DNA of 64,000 nucleotides from Streptomyces sp. NBC_01237 (GCF_035917275.1 NZ_CP108508.1:4216001-4280000), one strand, 5' to 3'; numbered from the stretch's first letter, positions 53,757 to 63,724 are shown. Notes: a model not told the origin generated them from the letters alone. Numbers and translations are program-made.

Positions 53757-54104
53757 GGCGCCCCAGCACGCGACACGCAACGAAGCGGACGCGGCCGGTA
53801 CGGAGCCTGATCTCCACGGCACCGGCCGGGCGGCGGTTCGCGGACCGCACCGGCTGCGGCCACGCCACAACGAGCCGGCGGCGACCGGCGAAGAGCGGGT
53901 CGGAGCCAGTGCCGACACCTCACGTGGACCTGGGCGGCACCGGCCCGTTCGCCCTGGTCGAGTGGCATATGCGCGCGTGAGCGGCGAGTGATTCCCGCGC
54001 TCGGAGCGCGAGTTCGGCTCTCGTCACCCGCTCCACGACCAAAGCCCCGGGCCGTTGTCCCGGGGCTCGGTCGTGAAGCGGGCACCGCTCGGTCGACCGA
54101 GCGG
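53757..54104. other. Intergenic region with degenerate att copy
   Basis: No credible gene. Contains att core copy 5 (53992-54035) and its hairpin. No arm-type site is found at the expected position about 110 bp upstream. Confidence 0.6.
53992..54035 (+). other. Degenerate att core copy 5
   Basis: Matches the tRNA-Gly 3' end at 39 of 44 positions (changes in the anticodon-loop end and in the T-arm), followed by a GCCCCGGGCC/TCCCGGGGC-type hairpin. Probably the oldest right boundary of the integration region. Confidence 0.7.
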
Positions 54105-55748
54105 TTAGGCCGCTCCCCGCCAGATCGTCAGGGCGCCCTGGAGGAAGGCGATGTCCGGCATCGCGGTCGACTTCGTCGTGATCACGAACAGCGCGATGTC
54201 CCCCGAGGGGCCCTTGATGCAGATCTCGCTGCCGTTCGCCGCGCCGGCGAGTGGGAGGCGGTGGCTCTTTCCGTCCTTGAGCATCCGACGGCACTCGTCG
54301 AGGGTGCCGCCCGGCTTGCCGTACAGCTGGAGGAACACGCTTGTGTCGCTCTCCAGTCGGCAACCGGCCGACTCACAGCCGAAACGGATGTCCCCCGTGC
54401 GGCCCTTCGCCTCCGCTTCCGGGTCCTTGAGGTTCACCGAGTTCTTCGCGTCCAGCATGACCAGGGGGTACGGCTCGGGTCGCGGCTCCCGGGGCGTCCC
54501 CGCCGGAGGTTCACCGGCGCCCGAAGCCGCCGGGTCCGAGGAGTCGGCCGGGTCCGAGGACTCCGAGGAGGATCCCCGCGCGGAATCCGACGACCGTGCG
54601 GCCGCCGGTCCCGCGGCGGACGCCGACGGTCCGGCGGAGTCCCGGTGATCGCCCCGGCTCTGCGCGTCCATGACCCGCCAGGCCAGGGCCGTGAGCAGCA
54701 GCACGCCCCCCACCGCACCGACGACCATGATCCGCGCGGTGCGCCGCCTGCGCCCCTTCCCCTCCGCCCGCGTCGGCCGCCGCGAACCGGCAGGCGGTTG
54801 CGGGTACCCGATCAGCGGCTGCGGCTGCACCGGGGTGGGATCGGGCACCGGTGGCGGAACCACGACGTCCGGCCCGCTGATCTCCCGCCACACGGCCGGT
54901 GCCCCGCCCCCGTCGGCGTCCGCGCCCAGCCGCTGCCGGCACCACTCCACGACCTCTGCCGGAGTGGCCCGGTCAGCCGGGTCGGCGGCCAGGCAACGGG
55001 CGAACAGCGGACGCAACGGTTCGGGCAGCAGGGACAGTTCGGGTCTGGAGTGCACAATCCTGTACAGCACGTTGACACCTTGGCCATCGCCGTACAGCGG
55101 CCTGCCCAGCGCCGCGAACGCCGCCGTCTGGGCAAGGGCGAAGACATCGGTCGCCGCGGTGGCCTCTTCCCCGGACGCCTGCTCCGGGGCCATGTACGTG
55201 GGCGTGCCGATCATTTGCCCCGTCGCTGTGTACGAGGTTCCGTCGGCGGCCAGGGCGATCCCGAAGTCGATCACACGCGGCCCGTCGGCGGCGAGCAGCA
55301 CGTTCGACGGCTTGAGGTCCCGGTGCACGATGCCCTCGGCATGGATGGCCTGCAACGCCTCGGCCATCCCCGCCATCAGCCACAGCACGGCGGTCACCGA
55401 CAGCGGACCGCGCCGGGCCACGGCCTCCGCCAGGGACGGCCCGGGTACGTACAACGTGGCCAGCCAGGGGGGTACGCCATCCGCGTCGGCATCGATCAAC
55501 TCGGCGGTGTACGCCCCCCGGACCCGCTGGGCCGCCCTGATCTCCCGGCCGAACCGCCGCCGGAAGTCCGGGTCGTCCGCCAGCTCCGGCCGCACGACCT
55601 TGATCGCCACGGGCCGTCCGCCCTGGGTGTGCGAGAGGTAGACCCGTCCCATGCCACCCGCCCCCAGCCGGGCCGCGAGCCGGTAACCCGCCACCACGGG
55701 CGGGTCGGCCGCCTGAAGCGGTTGGAAGACATCCGTCACCTCATCCAT
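54105..55748 (-). CDS. Membrane Ser/Thr protein kinase (PknB-type) with extracytoplasmic domain
   Basis: 547 aa from ATG 55748 (MDEVTDVFQPLQAADPP) with GGGGAG upstream. Hanks motifs: RLGAGGMGRVYLS, VAIKVVRPE, IVHRDLKPSNVLLA, VIDFGIALA, TPTYMAPEQASG. A Pro-rich linker then one membrane helix (IMVVGAVGGVLLLTALAWRV, about residue 335-355). The outside part has a Ser/Asp/Pro spacer and a beta-rich domain with paired Cys (FGCESAGCRLES; DECRRM; EICIKG). No PASTA repeats. Target unknown. Confidence 0.93.
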   Translation of the reverse strand: MDEVTDVFQPLQAADPPVVAGYRLAARLGAGGMGRVYLSHTQGGRPVAIKVVRPELADDPDFRRRFGREIRAAQRVRGAYTAELIDADADGVPPWLATLYVPGPSLAEAVARRGPLSVTAVLWLMAGMAEALQAIHAEGIVHRDLKPSNVLLAADGPRVIDFGIALAADGTSYTATGQMIGTPTYMAPEQASGEEATAATDVFALAQTAAFAALGRPLYGDGQGVNVLYRIVHSRPELSLLPEPLRPLFARCLAADPADRATPAEVVEWCRQRLGADADGGGAPAVWREISGPDVVVPPPVPDPTPVQPQPLIGYPQPPAGSRRPTRAEGKGRRRRTARIMVVGAVGGVLLLTALAWRVMDAQSRGDHRDSAGPSASAAGPAAARSSDSARGSSSESSDPADSSDPAASGAGEPPAGTPREPRPEPYPLVMLDAKNSVNLKDPEAEAKGRTGDIRFGCESAGCRLESDTSVFLQLYGKPGGTLDECRRMLKDGKSHRLPLAGAANGSEICIKGPSGDIALFVITTKSTAMPDIAFLQGALTIWRGAA

Positions 55749-56043
55749 CGGCCTGCTCCCCCACATGTGCTGCCTCGGCCAACGGCAGCAGCCTAAGGGG
55801 CGGGTCCATGACGGGGTGGTTCCGGGGCGGCGGCCAGGAGTGGTGGTGATCCGGGAGTACGTCGCCGAGGCCACCCCGCCGACGTACGGGCGCGCAGGTG
55901 GCCCGGGTGGCTCCGAACGAGTGGACTCCTTGGCGCGCGGACGTCAAGGGGGCCTGAGTCACGGGTCCGGATGGTGATGTTCTGCCGTCCGTGCTCTCTC
56001 CCGGAGGCGGGCCGTCCGCCCCCTTCCCGGAAGAGGCGCCCCC

Positions 56044-57267
56044 ATGCGACGTACTCCCTCCCGCCGTCTGGTCGCCGCGGTGCTGCTCGCGGCCTCCGTA
56101 CTGGCGCCGATGGCCGCGATTCCCGCCACGGCCGCCCCCGCCACGGCCGCCCCCGCCACGGGGACGGCCCGGCACGACAAGGCCGGCCCCACGCCGGACG
56201 GTCTCGGCCCTGAGCTCGCCGCCCGGCTGGACAGGACCATCGAGGAGGTCCGCGAGCAGGCGGGCATCCCCGGCGTCGTCGTCGGACTGTGGATGCCGGG
56301 GGTGGGAAGCTACGTCCGCGCGACCGGCGTGGCCGACACCGCCACCGGCAGGCCGATGTCCGCCGGCGCCTCCGTGCGGATCGGCAGCGAGACCAAGACG
56401 TTCACCGTCACCGCGCTGCTGGAGCTCGTGGACGACGGCCGGATCGGGCTGGACGACCCAATCTCCGACTACGTCCGCGGCGTGCCCAACGGTCACCGGA
56501 TCACGCTGCGCCACCTCGCCGAGATGCGCAGCGGCCTGTTCCCGTACACCTCGGACCCCGACTTCACGCACGACCTGCTGAGCGACCCGGAGCGCACCTT
56601 CACCCCGCGGGAAACGCTCGCGTACGGCTTCAGGCACCCGAACACCTTCGCGCCGGGGACGCGGTTCCAGTACTGCAACTCCAACCTCGTCCTGCTCGGC
56701 CTGGTGATCGAGAAGGTCAGCGGTCACCGGCTCGCCGACTTCATCCACGAGCGCGTGCTCGACCCGGCCCACCTGCACCACACGCTGTTCCCGACGGGGT
56801 CCGAGTTCCCCGCGCCGCACCCGCACGGCTACACCGACCAGACGCTGAGCGGTGGGACCGCGGACACCACGTACTGGAACCCCAGCTGGGCCTGGGCGGC
56901 CGGAGCGATGATCTCGAACCTCCACGATCTGCGCCGCTGGGCCCCGATCGTCGCCACCGGGAAGCTGCTCAGCCCCGAGACCCAGCGGCAGCGGCTCAAG
57001 ACGCTGCCCACCGGCTTCCCGGGCACCAGCTACGGCCTCGGGATCTTCAGGACCAACGGATGGACCGGGCACAACGGCTCGATCCCCGGCTACGAGACCG
57101 TGACGGTCTATCTGCCCTCGAAGAGGGCCACCCTGGTCATCATGATCAACACGGACATCCAGTACGAGGGCCAGGAGCCGTCCACCCTTCTCGCCCGAGC
57201 GATCACCACGGTCGCCACACCGGACAACATCTACGACAAGGACAGCGCGATCAGCCCGCGCGCGTAG
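56044..57267 (+). CDS. Secreted serine hydrolase (beta-lactamase/D-Ala-D-Ala carboxypeptidase class C type)
   Basis: 407 aa. Sec signal peptide (MRRTPSRRLVAAVLLAASVL... AATAA), then the serine beta-lactamase fold: RIGSETKTFTVTALLELVDD contains S-E-T-K (catalytic Ser/Lys), FQYCNSNLVLLGLVI gives Y-C-N, and WTGHNGSIPGYET the H-x-G triad. These proteins are penicillin-binding-like peptidases or esterases, usually not resistance enzymes. Upstream 55749-56043 holds no gene beyond the divergent promoters. Confidence 0.93.
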   Translation: MRRTPSRRLVAAVLLAASVLAPMAAIPATAAPATAAPATGTARHDKAGPTPDGLGPELAARLDRTIEEVREQAGIPGVVVGLWMPGVGSYVRATGVADTATGRPMSAGASVRIGSETKTFTVTALLELVDDGRIGLDDPISDYVRGVPNGHRITLRHLAEMRSGLFPYTSDPDFTHDLLSDPERTFTPRETLAYGFRHPNTFAPGTRFQYCNSNLVLLGLVIEKVSGHRLADFIHERVLDPAHLHHTLFPTGSEFPAPHPHGYTDQTLSGGTADTTYWNPSWAWAAGAMISNLHDLRRWAPIVATGKLLSPETQRQRLKTLPTGFPGTSYGLGIFRTNGWTGHNGSIPGYETVTVYLPSKRATLVIMINTDIQYEGQEPSTLLARAITTVATPDNIYDKDSAISPRA

Positions 57268-57405
57268 CCGCGGGAGCACCTGTCTCCGCCGGGCCTGCGC
57301 CTGTGACTACTTCCTGGGACTGCGAGGGGCTTCGGGCGCCCCAGCGGCGTGGCTCACGCCGTGGAGCGGGAAGAAGGGCGTGCCGCCCGAAGGTCCCAGA
57401 GGTCC

Positions 57406-58824
57406 TCAGACCGCTGTGGCGGACAGCCGCCCGGCGTGGACGGCGTCGACGAGTCTCCGATGGTCACGCTCGTTCTGGTCGGCGTAGCGCTCGGCGAAGG
57501 TCACCAGCGCGCGGTCGAAGGCGTCTCCACCGCCCAGATAGGCGGCGATGGCGATGCGATCGCCGGATCTCGCGTGGGCACGGGCCAGCGTCGCGCCGCA
57601 CAGTGCGCCGAAGGTACGCATGCCCCGGGGCACCATGTCCTCCGCGGTGGCGACCCACTTCCAGTCGCGCAACTGCCGTACGTAGAAGTCCCTGCGTCGG
57701 CCGTCGATGCCCTCGACGCGCTCCCATCCCAGGAAGATGTCGCTGGTGGCCTGCATCAGCCGCTGTCCGGCGACCACCCGCTCGCCCTGCGTCCGGTACA
57801 CGCTGTCCCCCGCGTGGGGCGCCAGCACCGACTCGTCGGCCTCCTTGGCCTGGAGGAACAGCGGATCGCCTTCGTCCTTGCCGAGCAGGAGCACGATCCA
57901 GCAACGGGTGCCCACGCTGCCGACCCCGACGACCTTGCGGGCCATGTCGGCCACCCGGTACTGCTCCAGCAGGAACCGCCGGTCGGACTGGAGAGTCTCG
58001 CCGTACCGCTCGATCAGTGTGCGGATCTCCTGTTCCACGGCACCGCGCCGGTCGTCCGGCAGCACGTCTTCGAGACGGGTGACGAGCGGAGGGTCGGAGG
58101 TGATGCGGCGCCGGCCGTCGACGACATGGGTGAGTTTGCCGAAGACCTGGAGGGTGTCGCGCGAACGTGCCTCGGTCACGGCCTGCGCCCAGCGCTCGCG
58201 GCCCCGCGCGGACAGGTCGGCCACGAAGCGGTCCTGCACCCGGTCCACATCGAACTGGGCGTACCAGACAGCCAGGTTGCCGACTCCGGCGAAGGACCTC
58301 ATGCCCTCGCGGTACGACCGCACAGTGGCCCGTACGATCGCGGCCCGCTCCTTGGTGCTGAAGCCGTTCGCCCGGCCCGCGATGACGAGGCTGGCGGCCA
58401 GCCGCTTGACGTCCCACTCCCAGGGGCCCGGCAACGTCTCGTCGAAGTCGTTGATGTCGAACATCAGGCGGCGCTCGGGGGAGGCCAGCAGCCGGAAGTT
58501 CAACATGTGCGCGTCACCGCACAGTTGTGTGCGCAGGCCCGTCGTCGGGGTGCCCGCGAGATCGGACGCCATGATGGCGGCCGCACCCCGGTAGAACCGG
58601 AACGGTGACTCGGACATCCTGCCGTAGCGGACCGGCACGAGATCGGGCAGCCGGGACGCCGACTGCTTCTCGATGATCTTCAATGGGTCCGGCCGCCCTG
58701 ATCCGGGTGCGAACTCGGCGTGGCTGGAGCGGGGTACGTCGGCCCGCACGGCCTTGCCCAGCGCGGCCCGCTCCTGCGGGGTGCGGTGCCGCACATCGCG
58801 TCCGTCGAGGTGGTTGTCGGTCAT
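57406..58824 (-). CDS. DUF2252 family protein
   Basis: 472 aa. Kinase-like-fold blocks typical of DUF2252: RYGRMSESPFRFYRGAAAIM, TQLCGDAHMLNFRLLASPER, LMFDINDFDETLPGPWEWDV, KRLAASLVIAGRANG. These resemble the ATP-binding and Asp motifs of aminoglycoside phosphotransferase-like proteins. Function unknown. Monocistronic. Confidence 0.93.
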   Translation of the reverse strand: MTDNHLDGRDVRHRTPQERAALGKAVRADVPRSSHAEFAPGSGRPDPLKIIEKQSASRLPDLVPVRYGRMSESPFRFYRGAAAIMASDLAGTPTTGLRTQLCGDAHMLNFRLLASPERRLMFDINDFDETLPGPWEWDVKRLAASLVIAGRANGFSTKERAAIVRATVRSYREGMRSFAGVGNLAVWYAQFDVDRVQDRFVADLSARGRERWAQAVTEARSRDTLQVFGKLTHVVDGRRRITSDPPLVTRLEDVLPDDRRGAVEQEIRTLIERYGETLQSDRRFLLEQYRVADMARKVVGVGSVGTRCWIVLLLGKDEGDPLFLQAKEADESVLAPHAGDSVYRTQGERVVAGQRLMQATSDIFLGWERVEGIDGRRRDFYVRQLRDWKWVATAEDMVPRGMRTFGALCGATLARAHARSGDRIAIAAYLGGGDAFDRALVTFAERYADQNERDHRRLVDAVHAGRLSATAV

Positions 58825-59416
58825 GGCTGCGGCTCCGTGAGGTGGTCTCGCCGACGCCCGGGGCGGTGGCGATGGCTGCCGGACGACACGGGGAGCACTT
58901 TTCGGAGCATGGCGCGATCCCCTGTGCCGGGCCGAGGTCGGTGCAGGATCTTCTCCTTGCCGCGACTGAACGCCCCGTCGGCGATGTCACCCTGGAGCGG
59001 ACGGCGCGCCGAGTCGTGCCGACTGCTGCGTTTCGCGTCGTTCACGACCGCGTCGCCGGTGCCGCACGTGAAGCGGAACGGTCCCTGATGGTCAGGTGTC
59101 GCTTCGCCGGAGAACGCACAGGATGGACGGGATACGGCACTGACAACGCTGACAGAAACGGCACAGGAGTCAAATCGGACACGAGGCGAACCTGGGTGAG
59201 CAGCGGCGGGCCACGGCGTGACGGGTGCGGTCGGGGCCTTCGCGGGACCGGACGCGTTCGGTGGTCTCCTCCACCCGGCACACGATCGGCACCACGCGCC
59301 CGTCCGTGCCCGGCACGGGCGCGCCGACCGGGTTCCGGAAGGGACCACCCGCCAACCGGCCGATCGCCACGGCGGGTCGCGGACCGACAGCCGATGTACG
59401 TTGCGACGATCCACCC
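58825..59416. other. Long intergenic region
   Basis: 592 bp between the divergent DUF2252 and MFS genes. Long open frames exist on both strands because of the GC bias, but none has a ribosome site or protein-like sequence that I can support. No repeat or RNA gene seen. Confidence 0.5.
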
Positions 59417-61033
59417 ATGCCCCCCACAGCCAACTCGCACGGAAGCTCGTCGACAGCGCGGATCGTCCTGCTGACACTCGCGGCGGGGCAGTTCCTGATG
59501 GCACTCGACAGCTCCGTCATGAACGTGTCGATCGCCACGGTGGCCGAGGACGTGGACTCGACCGTCACCGGGATCCAGGGCGCGATCACGGCGTACACCC
59601 TCGTGATGGCGATGCTCATGATCCCCGGTGGCAAGATCGGCGCCCTGATCGGGCGCAAGCGGGCGTTCATGATCGGCTGTGTCATCTACGGATGCGGGTC
59701 GCTGACCACGGCGCTCGCCCCGAACCTGCCGGTGCTGCTGATCGGCTGGGCACTGCTGGAGGGCATCGGGGCGGCGTTGATCCTGCCCGCGATCGTGGCG
59801 CTCGTCGCCGGCAACTTCGCCGTGGAACGCCGCCCCGCCGCCTACGGACTCGTCGCCGCCGCCGGGGCCGCGGCCATCGCGGTGGGGCCGCTCGTCGGGG
59901 GTGTGGCCACGACGTACTTCTCCTGGCGCTGGGTGTTCGCCGGGGAGGTGGTACTGGTGCTCGGCATCCTGGTGCTCGCCCGGCGGGCCGCCGACGCGGC
60001 GCCCGACAGGCGTCCGCGTATCGATGTCGTCGGGGCCGTGCTGTCCGCCCTCGGCCTCGGCATCTTCGTGTTCGGTGTCCTGCGCTCCGACCAGTGGGGC
60101 TGGTTCCGGCCGAAGCCCGACGCGCCCTCCTGGCTGGGGGTCTCACCGGTCGTGTGGCTGATGCTCGCGGGTCTGTTCCTGATCTGGTTCTTCCTCCGCT
60201 GGGAGGCCCGGCTCGTCGGACGGGGCAGGGAGCCGCTGGTGAATCCGGCACTGCTGGAGAACAAGCAGCTCACCGGCGGCCTGACGATGTTCTTCTTCCA
60301 GTACCTCGTACAGATGGGCGTGTTCTTCGTCGTACCGCTCTATCTGTCGGTCGCGCTCGGCCTGTCGGCGCTCAGGACCGGGGCGTGCATCCTGCCGCTC
60401 TCGCTGACCCTGCTGGCCGCCGCGATCCTGATCCCGCGTCTCCTCCCGGACGTCTCACCGCGGCGGGTCGTACGGCTCGGCATCCTCGCGATGCTCGCGG
60501 GGGCGGTCGTCCTGATGGCCGCGCTCGACGCGGACGCGGGCGCGGAGGCCGTCATGGTCCCGCTGCTGCTGATCGGGCTGGGCATGGGCGCCCTGGCCTC
60601 CCAGCTCGGCTCGGTCACCGTGTCCGCCGTGCCGGACGAGCAGAGCGCGGAGGTCGGCGGCGTACAGAACTCCGTCACCAACCTCGGAGCCTCGATCGGC
60701 ACGGCACTCGCCGGGTCGATCCTGATCGCCACGCTCAGTACGTCGTTCCTGACCAGCGTCGAGCAGAACCCGGCGGTCCCGTCCGCGGTGAAGGACCGGG
60801 CGAGCACCCAGCTGCGCGGCGGTGCGCCCTTCCTGTCGGACACTCAGCTCAGGACCGCCCTCGACGACGCCGGTGCGAGCGCGGCAGTGACCGACGCGGC
60901 GCTCGACGCGAACGCGGAGGCGCGACTCGACGGTCTGCGCGCCGCGCTCGCCATCCTCGCGCTCAGCGCTCTCCTCGCGCTGTTCTTCACCCACCGGATC
61001 CCGACGACGCAGCCCGGCTCGACCAGGACGTAA
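59417..61033 (+). CDS. MFS transporter (DHA2-type, EmrB/QacA)
   Basis: 538 aa, start ATG 59417 (MPPTANSHGSSSTARIVLL). Fourteen helices. Motifs: FLMALDSSVMNVSIATVAED (D1 for QacA-type), GGKIGALIGRKRAFMIGCVI (loop 2-3), LEGIGAALILPAIVALVAGN. C-terminal loop with a long extracytoplasmic insert (VEQNPAVPSAVKDRASTQLR). Proton-driven export of drugs or metabolites. No regulator gene adjacent. Confidence 0.93.
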   Translation: MPPTANSHGSSSTARIVLLTLAAGQFLMALDSSVMNVSIATVAEDVDSTVTGIQGAITAYTLVMAMLMIPGGKIGALIGRKRAFMIGCVIYGCGSLTTALAPNLPVLLIGWALLEGIGAALILPAIVALVAGNFAVERRPAAYGLVAAAGAAAIAVGPLVGGVATTYFSWRWVFAGEVVLVLGILVLARRAADAAPDRRPRIDVVGAVLSALGLGIFVFGVLRSDQWGWFRPKPDAPSWLGVSPVVWLMLAGLFLIWFFLRWEARLVGRGREPLVNPALLENKQLTGGLTMFFFQYLVQMGVFFVVPLYLSVALGLSALRTGACILPLSLTLLAAAILIPRLLPDVSPRRVVRLGILAMLAGAVVLMAALDADAGAEAVMVPLLLIGLGMGALASQLGSVTVSAVPDEQSAEVGGVQNSVTNLGASIGTALAGSILIATLSTSFLTSVEQNPAVPSAVKDRASTQLRGGAPFLSDTQLRTALDDAGASAAVTDAALDANAEARLDGLRAALAILALSALLALFFTHRIPTTQPGSTRT

Positions 61034-61117
61034 CGGGGGCGGCGGTGTTGTCGGTCCGCGCCCCGGTCCGCCGTCAGCGGAGGTCCGGGGCGTGATGGCG
61101 GTACGGGCGTTCCTCGT

Positions 61118-61897
61118 TCAGCGCACGGGGAACCCGTAGGAGTACCCCTGCTCCCTCAGCCAGGGCAGGACCTCGCGCAGAGCGGCCAAGGTCTGGGAGC
61201 GGTCCCCTCCGGCGTCGTGGAAGAGGACGGTCGGCCCGTTGGAGATCTCCCTCTTGACGGTGGCGACCATGGTGTCCACACCGGGTCGCTCGAAGTCCTT
61301 GGAGTCGACGTTCCAGCCCAGCGGCCGCATCCCGCGGGACGCGGCGAGCTGCCGGCTGAACGGGGTGAAGGCGCCGCCCGGGGCCCGGTAGTACTGCGGC
61401 CGGACGCCTCCGGATGCCTTGGTGATCATCCGTTCGGCATCCAGGATCTGCTGGGACTGGTAGGCCTCGGACTTGGTGTCCATGGCGGTGTCGTGCGAGA
61501 CCGTGTGGTTGCAGAGCCGGTGCCCGGCCGCCACCACGTCCTTGACGAGGTCCGGGTGTGCCTGGGCCTGCGTGCCCACCATGCAGAACGTGGCCTTCAC
61601 GTCACTGTCCTTCAGCAGTCGCAGCACCTGCGGCGTCCAGACCGGGTCCGGTCCGTCGTCGATGGTGATGTTGACTCCCCGGTCACCGCGGTCCGAGGCA
61701 TGCGCGATGTCCGCCGCCACCTTGGCCACGGGCCCGCCCTGCCGGGAATCCGGCGCCGAGACACCCGCTTCCGGCTGACGTCCTCCGACGGTGTCGGCCT
61801 GCGCGGACCACACCGAGGTGGCAGCGGCCACCGCCGTCACCCCGAGCGCCGCGGCGAGGAGCCGGCCGTGCCATCCCCTTCCCTTGTGCTTCGCCAT
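61118..61897 (-). CDS. Secreted polysaccharide deacetylase (NodB homology)
   Basis: 259 aa from ATG 61897 with GGGGTGG upstream. Signal peptide (WHGRLLAAALGVTAVAAATS), then NodB motifs: NITIDDGPDPVWTPQVLRLL (motif 1, metal Asp), HRLCNHTVSHDTAMD (motif 2, His), YYRAPGGAFTPFS (motif 3) and TVLFHDAGGDRSQTLAALRE (motif 5). Acts on peptidoglycan or chitin-type N-acetyl groups outside the cell. Converges with the MFS gene. Confidence 0.94.
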   Translation of the reverse strand: MAKHKGRGWHGRLLAAALGVTAVAAATSVWSAQADTVGGRQPEAGVSAPDSRQGGPVAKVAADIAHASDRGDRGVNITIDDGPDPVWTPQVLRLLKDSDVKATFCMVGTQAQAHPDLVKDVVAAGHRLCNHTVSHDTAMDTKSEAYQSQQILDAERMITKASGGVRPQYYRAPGGAFTPFSRQLAASRGMRPLGWNVDSKDFERPGVDTMVATVKREISNGPTVLFHDAGGDRSQTLAALREVLPWLREQGYSYGFPVR

Positions 61898-62185
61898 GTC
61901 CGCCCACCCCTTTGCCTTCTCCGCCGATGCCGTGCCCCTATGAAGACACAGGAACGCCCCCACAAGATCCCCTGTTACCGATCGCGGACGAACCCGCAGG
62001 GGACCGGCGACAAACGCAGAGGCTCCGGGACGGACGAGGGGCCGCAACGGCCCCGGAAAGGCGCCGCGAAGCGGGGTCCTTCGCTCAGCCGCTCCGGGTC
62101 GCACACCCCCCGCGGACGGAGAAGAGCCCGTCAGCAAGCTGACGGGCTCCCGCGAAGGGTCGAGCTAACCTGCCATCAGGTCAGG

Positions 62186-62785
62186 TCAGATCGTCGGCGT
62201 CTCGTCGACGATCTCCTTGTGCGGCTCGACAATGAACTTCCAGCCCTCGCTGGGCTCCAGGAACCGCACCCGGGTCGGGTAGATGTCCAGGGCGCGGCGG
62301 TCGCGGTTCTGGTTGTTCGTGTTCTTCCGCCCCCGGGCCGGCTCCTCGTACAGGTCGACCTTGACGTCCGGCACCGCGACGACTTCCTCGCTCCAGCGCT
62401 GAACGACCCCCGCACCGAACGCGTCCCGCGCGGCGGAGTAGAGCGAGTCCAGGGATTCCATGTTCCCGCTGGGCACGAAGAGGGCGAGGTTCAGGAGGAC
62501 GCCGGCACTCTGGAGAACCTCGATTTCCTCCCCCGCCTTGTCGGCGATCCAGATCCCACCCTCTTCAGCGTTGTCCGGGAGGACGTGGATCTCCTCGCCG
62601 AAGACCGTCCTCGCGGCGAAGGACCCTCCCTCGAAATTCTTGCCCGGCTCCGTAAGGAAAGCCGGTGCGTAGCAGTCGAGAGGAAGGCCATCCATCCCTG
62701 CCGAGACGAAGATGCCGTCCTGGAGGCCCAAGCCTGAAACCTCTTCGGCCGTAAGACGTCGAGCCGTAACCTTCTCGGTATTCAC
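62186..62785 (-). CDS. Hypothetical protein of lower GC content
   Basis: 199 aa from GTG (MNTEKVTARRLTAEEVSGLG) with AAAAGGGGAA upstream. No signal peptide. Middle: GMDGLPLDCYAPAFLTEPGK; end: DIYPTRVRFLEPSEGWKFIV. Acidic, soluble, slightly lower GC than neighbours. Resembles SUKH/immunity-type small proteins in composition only. No family recognised. Confidence 0.7.
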   Translation of the reverse strand: MNTEKVTARRLTAEEVSGLGLQDGIFVSAGMDGLPLDCYAPAFLTEPGKNFEGGSFAARTVFGEEIHVLPDNAEEGGIWIADKAGEEIEVLQSAGVLLNLALFVPSGNMESLDSLYSAARDAFGAGVVQRWSEEVVAVPDVKVDLYEEPARGRKNTNNQNRDRRALDIYPTRVRFLEPSEGWKFIVEPHKEIVDETPTI

Positions 62786-63167
62786 GCCATTCCCCTTTTA
62801 TCGCGGCGTCCTGTGAATTCATTAATACTCTACCACGAAAAGGGTCAACCACTTCTCATTGCACACGACTTGGCGCTCGCCATGACCCCGGTCGTCCAGC
62901 GAGAAATCACCACTCGGAGTGCATCGGACAATTCCTTGCGCATCACCGGATAACCCGGGGGGGGGGGAGCCAGGGGCAGCACAAGAAGAAATACACATTC
63001 GCCGCGCTGTCTGTTTACAGCGAATCAAAGCCGAGCGGAGTTCTGTGCGCCCGCTCGAAAATCTTCGGCGCACGGACACTTTCCCGTACAGGGAGGGACA
63101 CGTACAGGGAGGAACAGGCGCGGGGACGAAGCGGAGCGGTCCCGCTGTCTCCCGTGCGCGGTCGTCC
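62786..63167. other. Intergenic region with an 11-G run
   Basis: No gene supported. AT-richer than average near 62800-62860 and holds the promoter of the gene at 62785. A run of 11 Gs occurs at 62957-62967. Confidence 0.55.
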
Positions 63168-63569
63168 TCAGCCCCTGGGACGTGCGCCGGGCCTGCGGTC
63201 CGCCGGCAATGCGCAGGCCGGCGAACCGCCGGGCAGGCGGTCGCGGTTGGTGGCGACGAGCCGGTAGACACCGTGGGCGATCCAGCGCACCGGCGGCAGG
63301 GTGAGCAGGCCGCCCGGCCAGGCCCAGACACCGCCGGCGCTCAACAAGAGCTTGGCCACTGCCTGGGCACCGCCGTACACCCTGCCGGAAGGGGCGATAT
63401 ACAGCAGTTCGTGCTCGGCCCGCCGCTGGGTGACGCCGAGATCCTCCAGGTCCGCGAACTGCCACGGTGTGACCGCGCAGTTCGGGCGCAGCCGCCGCAC
63501 CAGGAAGTTCACCGAGGTCGTGCAGAAGGCACAGTCACCGTCGTAGACCAGAACAGATCGATTCGGCAT
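63168..63569 (-). CDS. DCC-family thiol-disulfide oxidoreductase-like protein
   Basis: 133 aa from ATG 63569. The DCC signature is LVYDGDCAFCTTSVNFLVRR (D-G-x-C-x2-C), followed by FADLEDLGVTQRRAEHELLY and the C-terminal WPGGLLTLPPVRWIAHGVYR. The usual third Cys in the tail is replaced here by ACALPADRR. Glutaredoxin-like fold; partners unknown. Confidence 0.9.
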   Translation of the reverse strand: MPNRSVLVYDGDCAFCTTSVNFLVRRLRPNCAVTPWQFADLEDLGVTQRRAEHELLYIAPSGRVYGGAQAVAKLLLSAGGVWAWPGGLLTLPPVRWIAHGVYRLVATNRDRLPGGSPACALPADRRPGARPRG

Positions 63570-63724
63570 GGGCCCATTCTGCCTGAACGGACTCCCCCCG
63601 CACCGAGGCCCGTCGGGCTCACCGAGGCCGGCCGACGGCCGTAGCCGTCCAGGTGGCGTCGTCCGGCACCCGTGGTTCCAGGACGCTCGGCGCGGGTACG
63701 GGCACCAGCCCCTCATGGGAGTGC

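Noticed and set aside
53753..53980. A 75-codon frame after the TetR gene
   Set aside because: No ribosome site of its own, biased composition, and it overlaps the TetR end; it ends just before att copy 5.
58683..59474. A 263-codon plus-strand frame in the gap before the second MFS gene
   Set aside because: It starts inside the DUF2252 gene on the opposite strand and has no recognisable domain.
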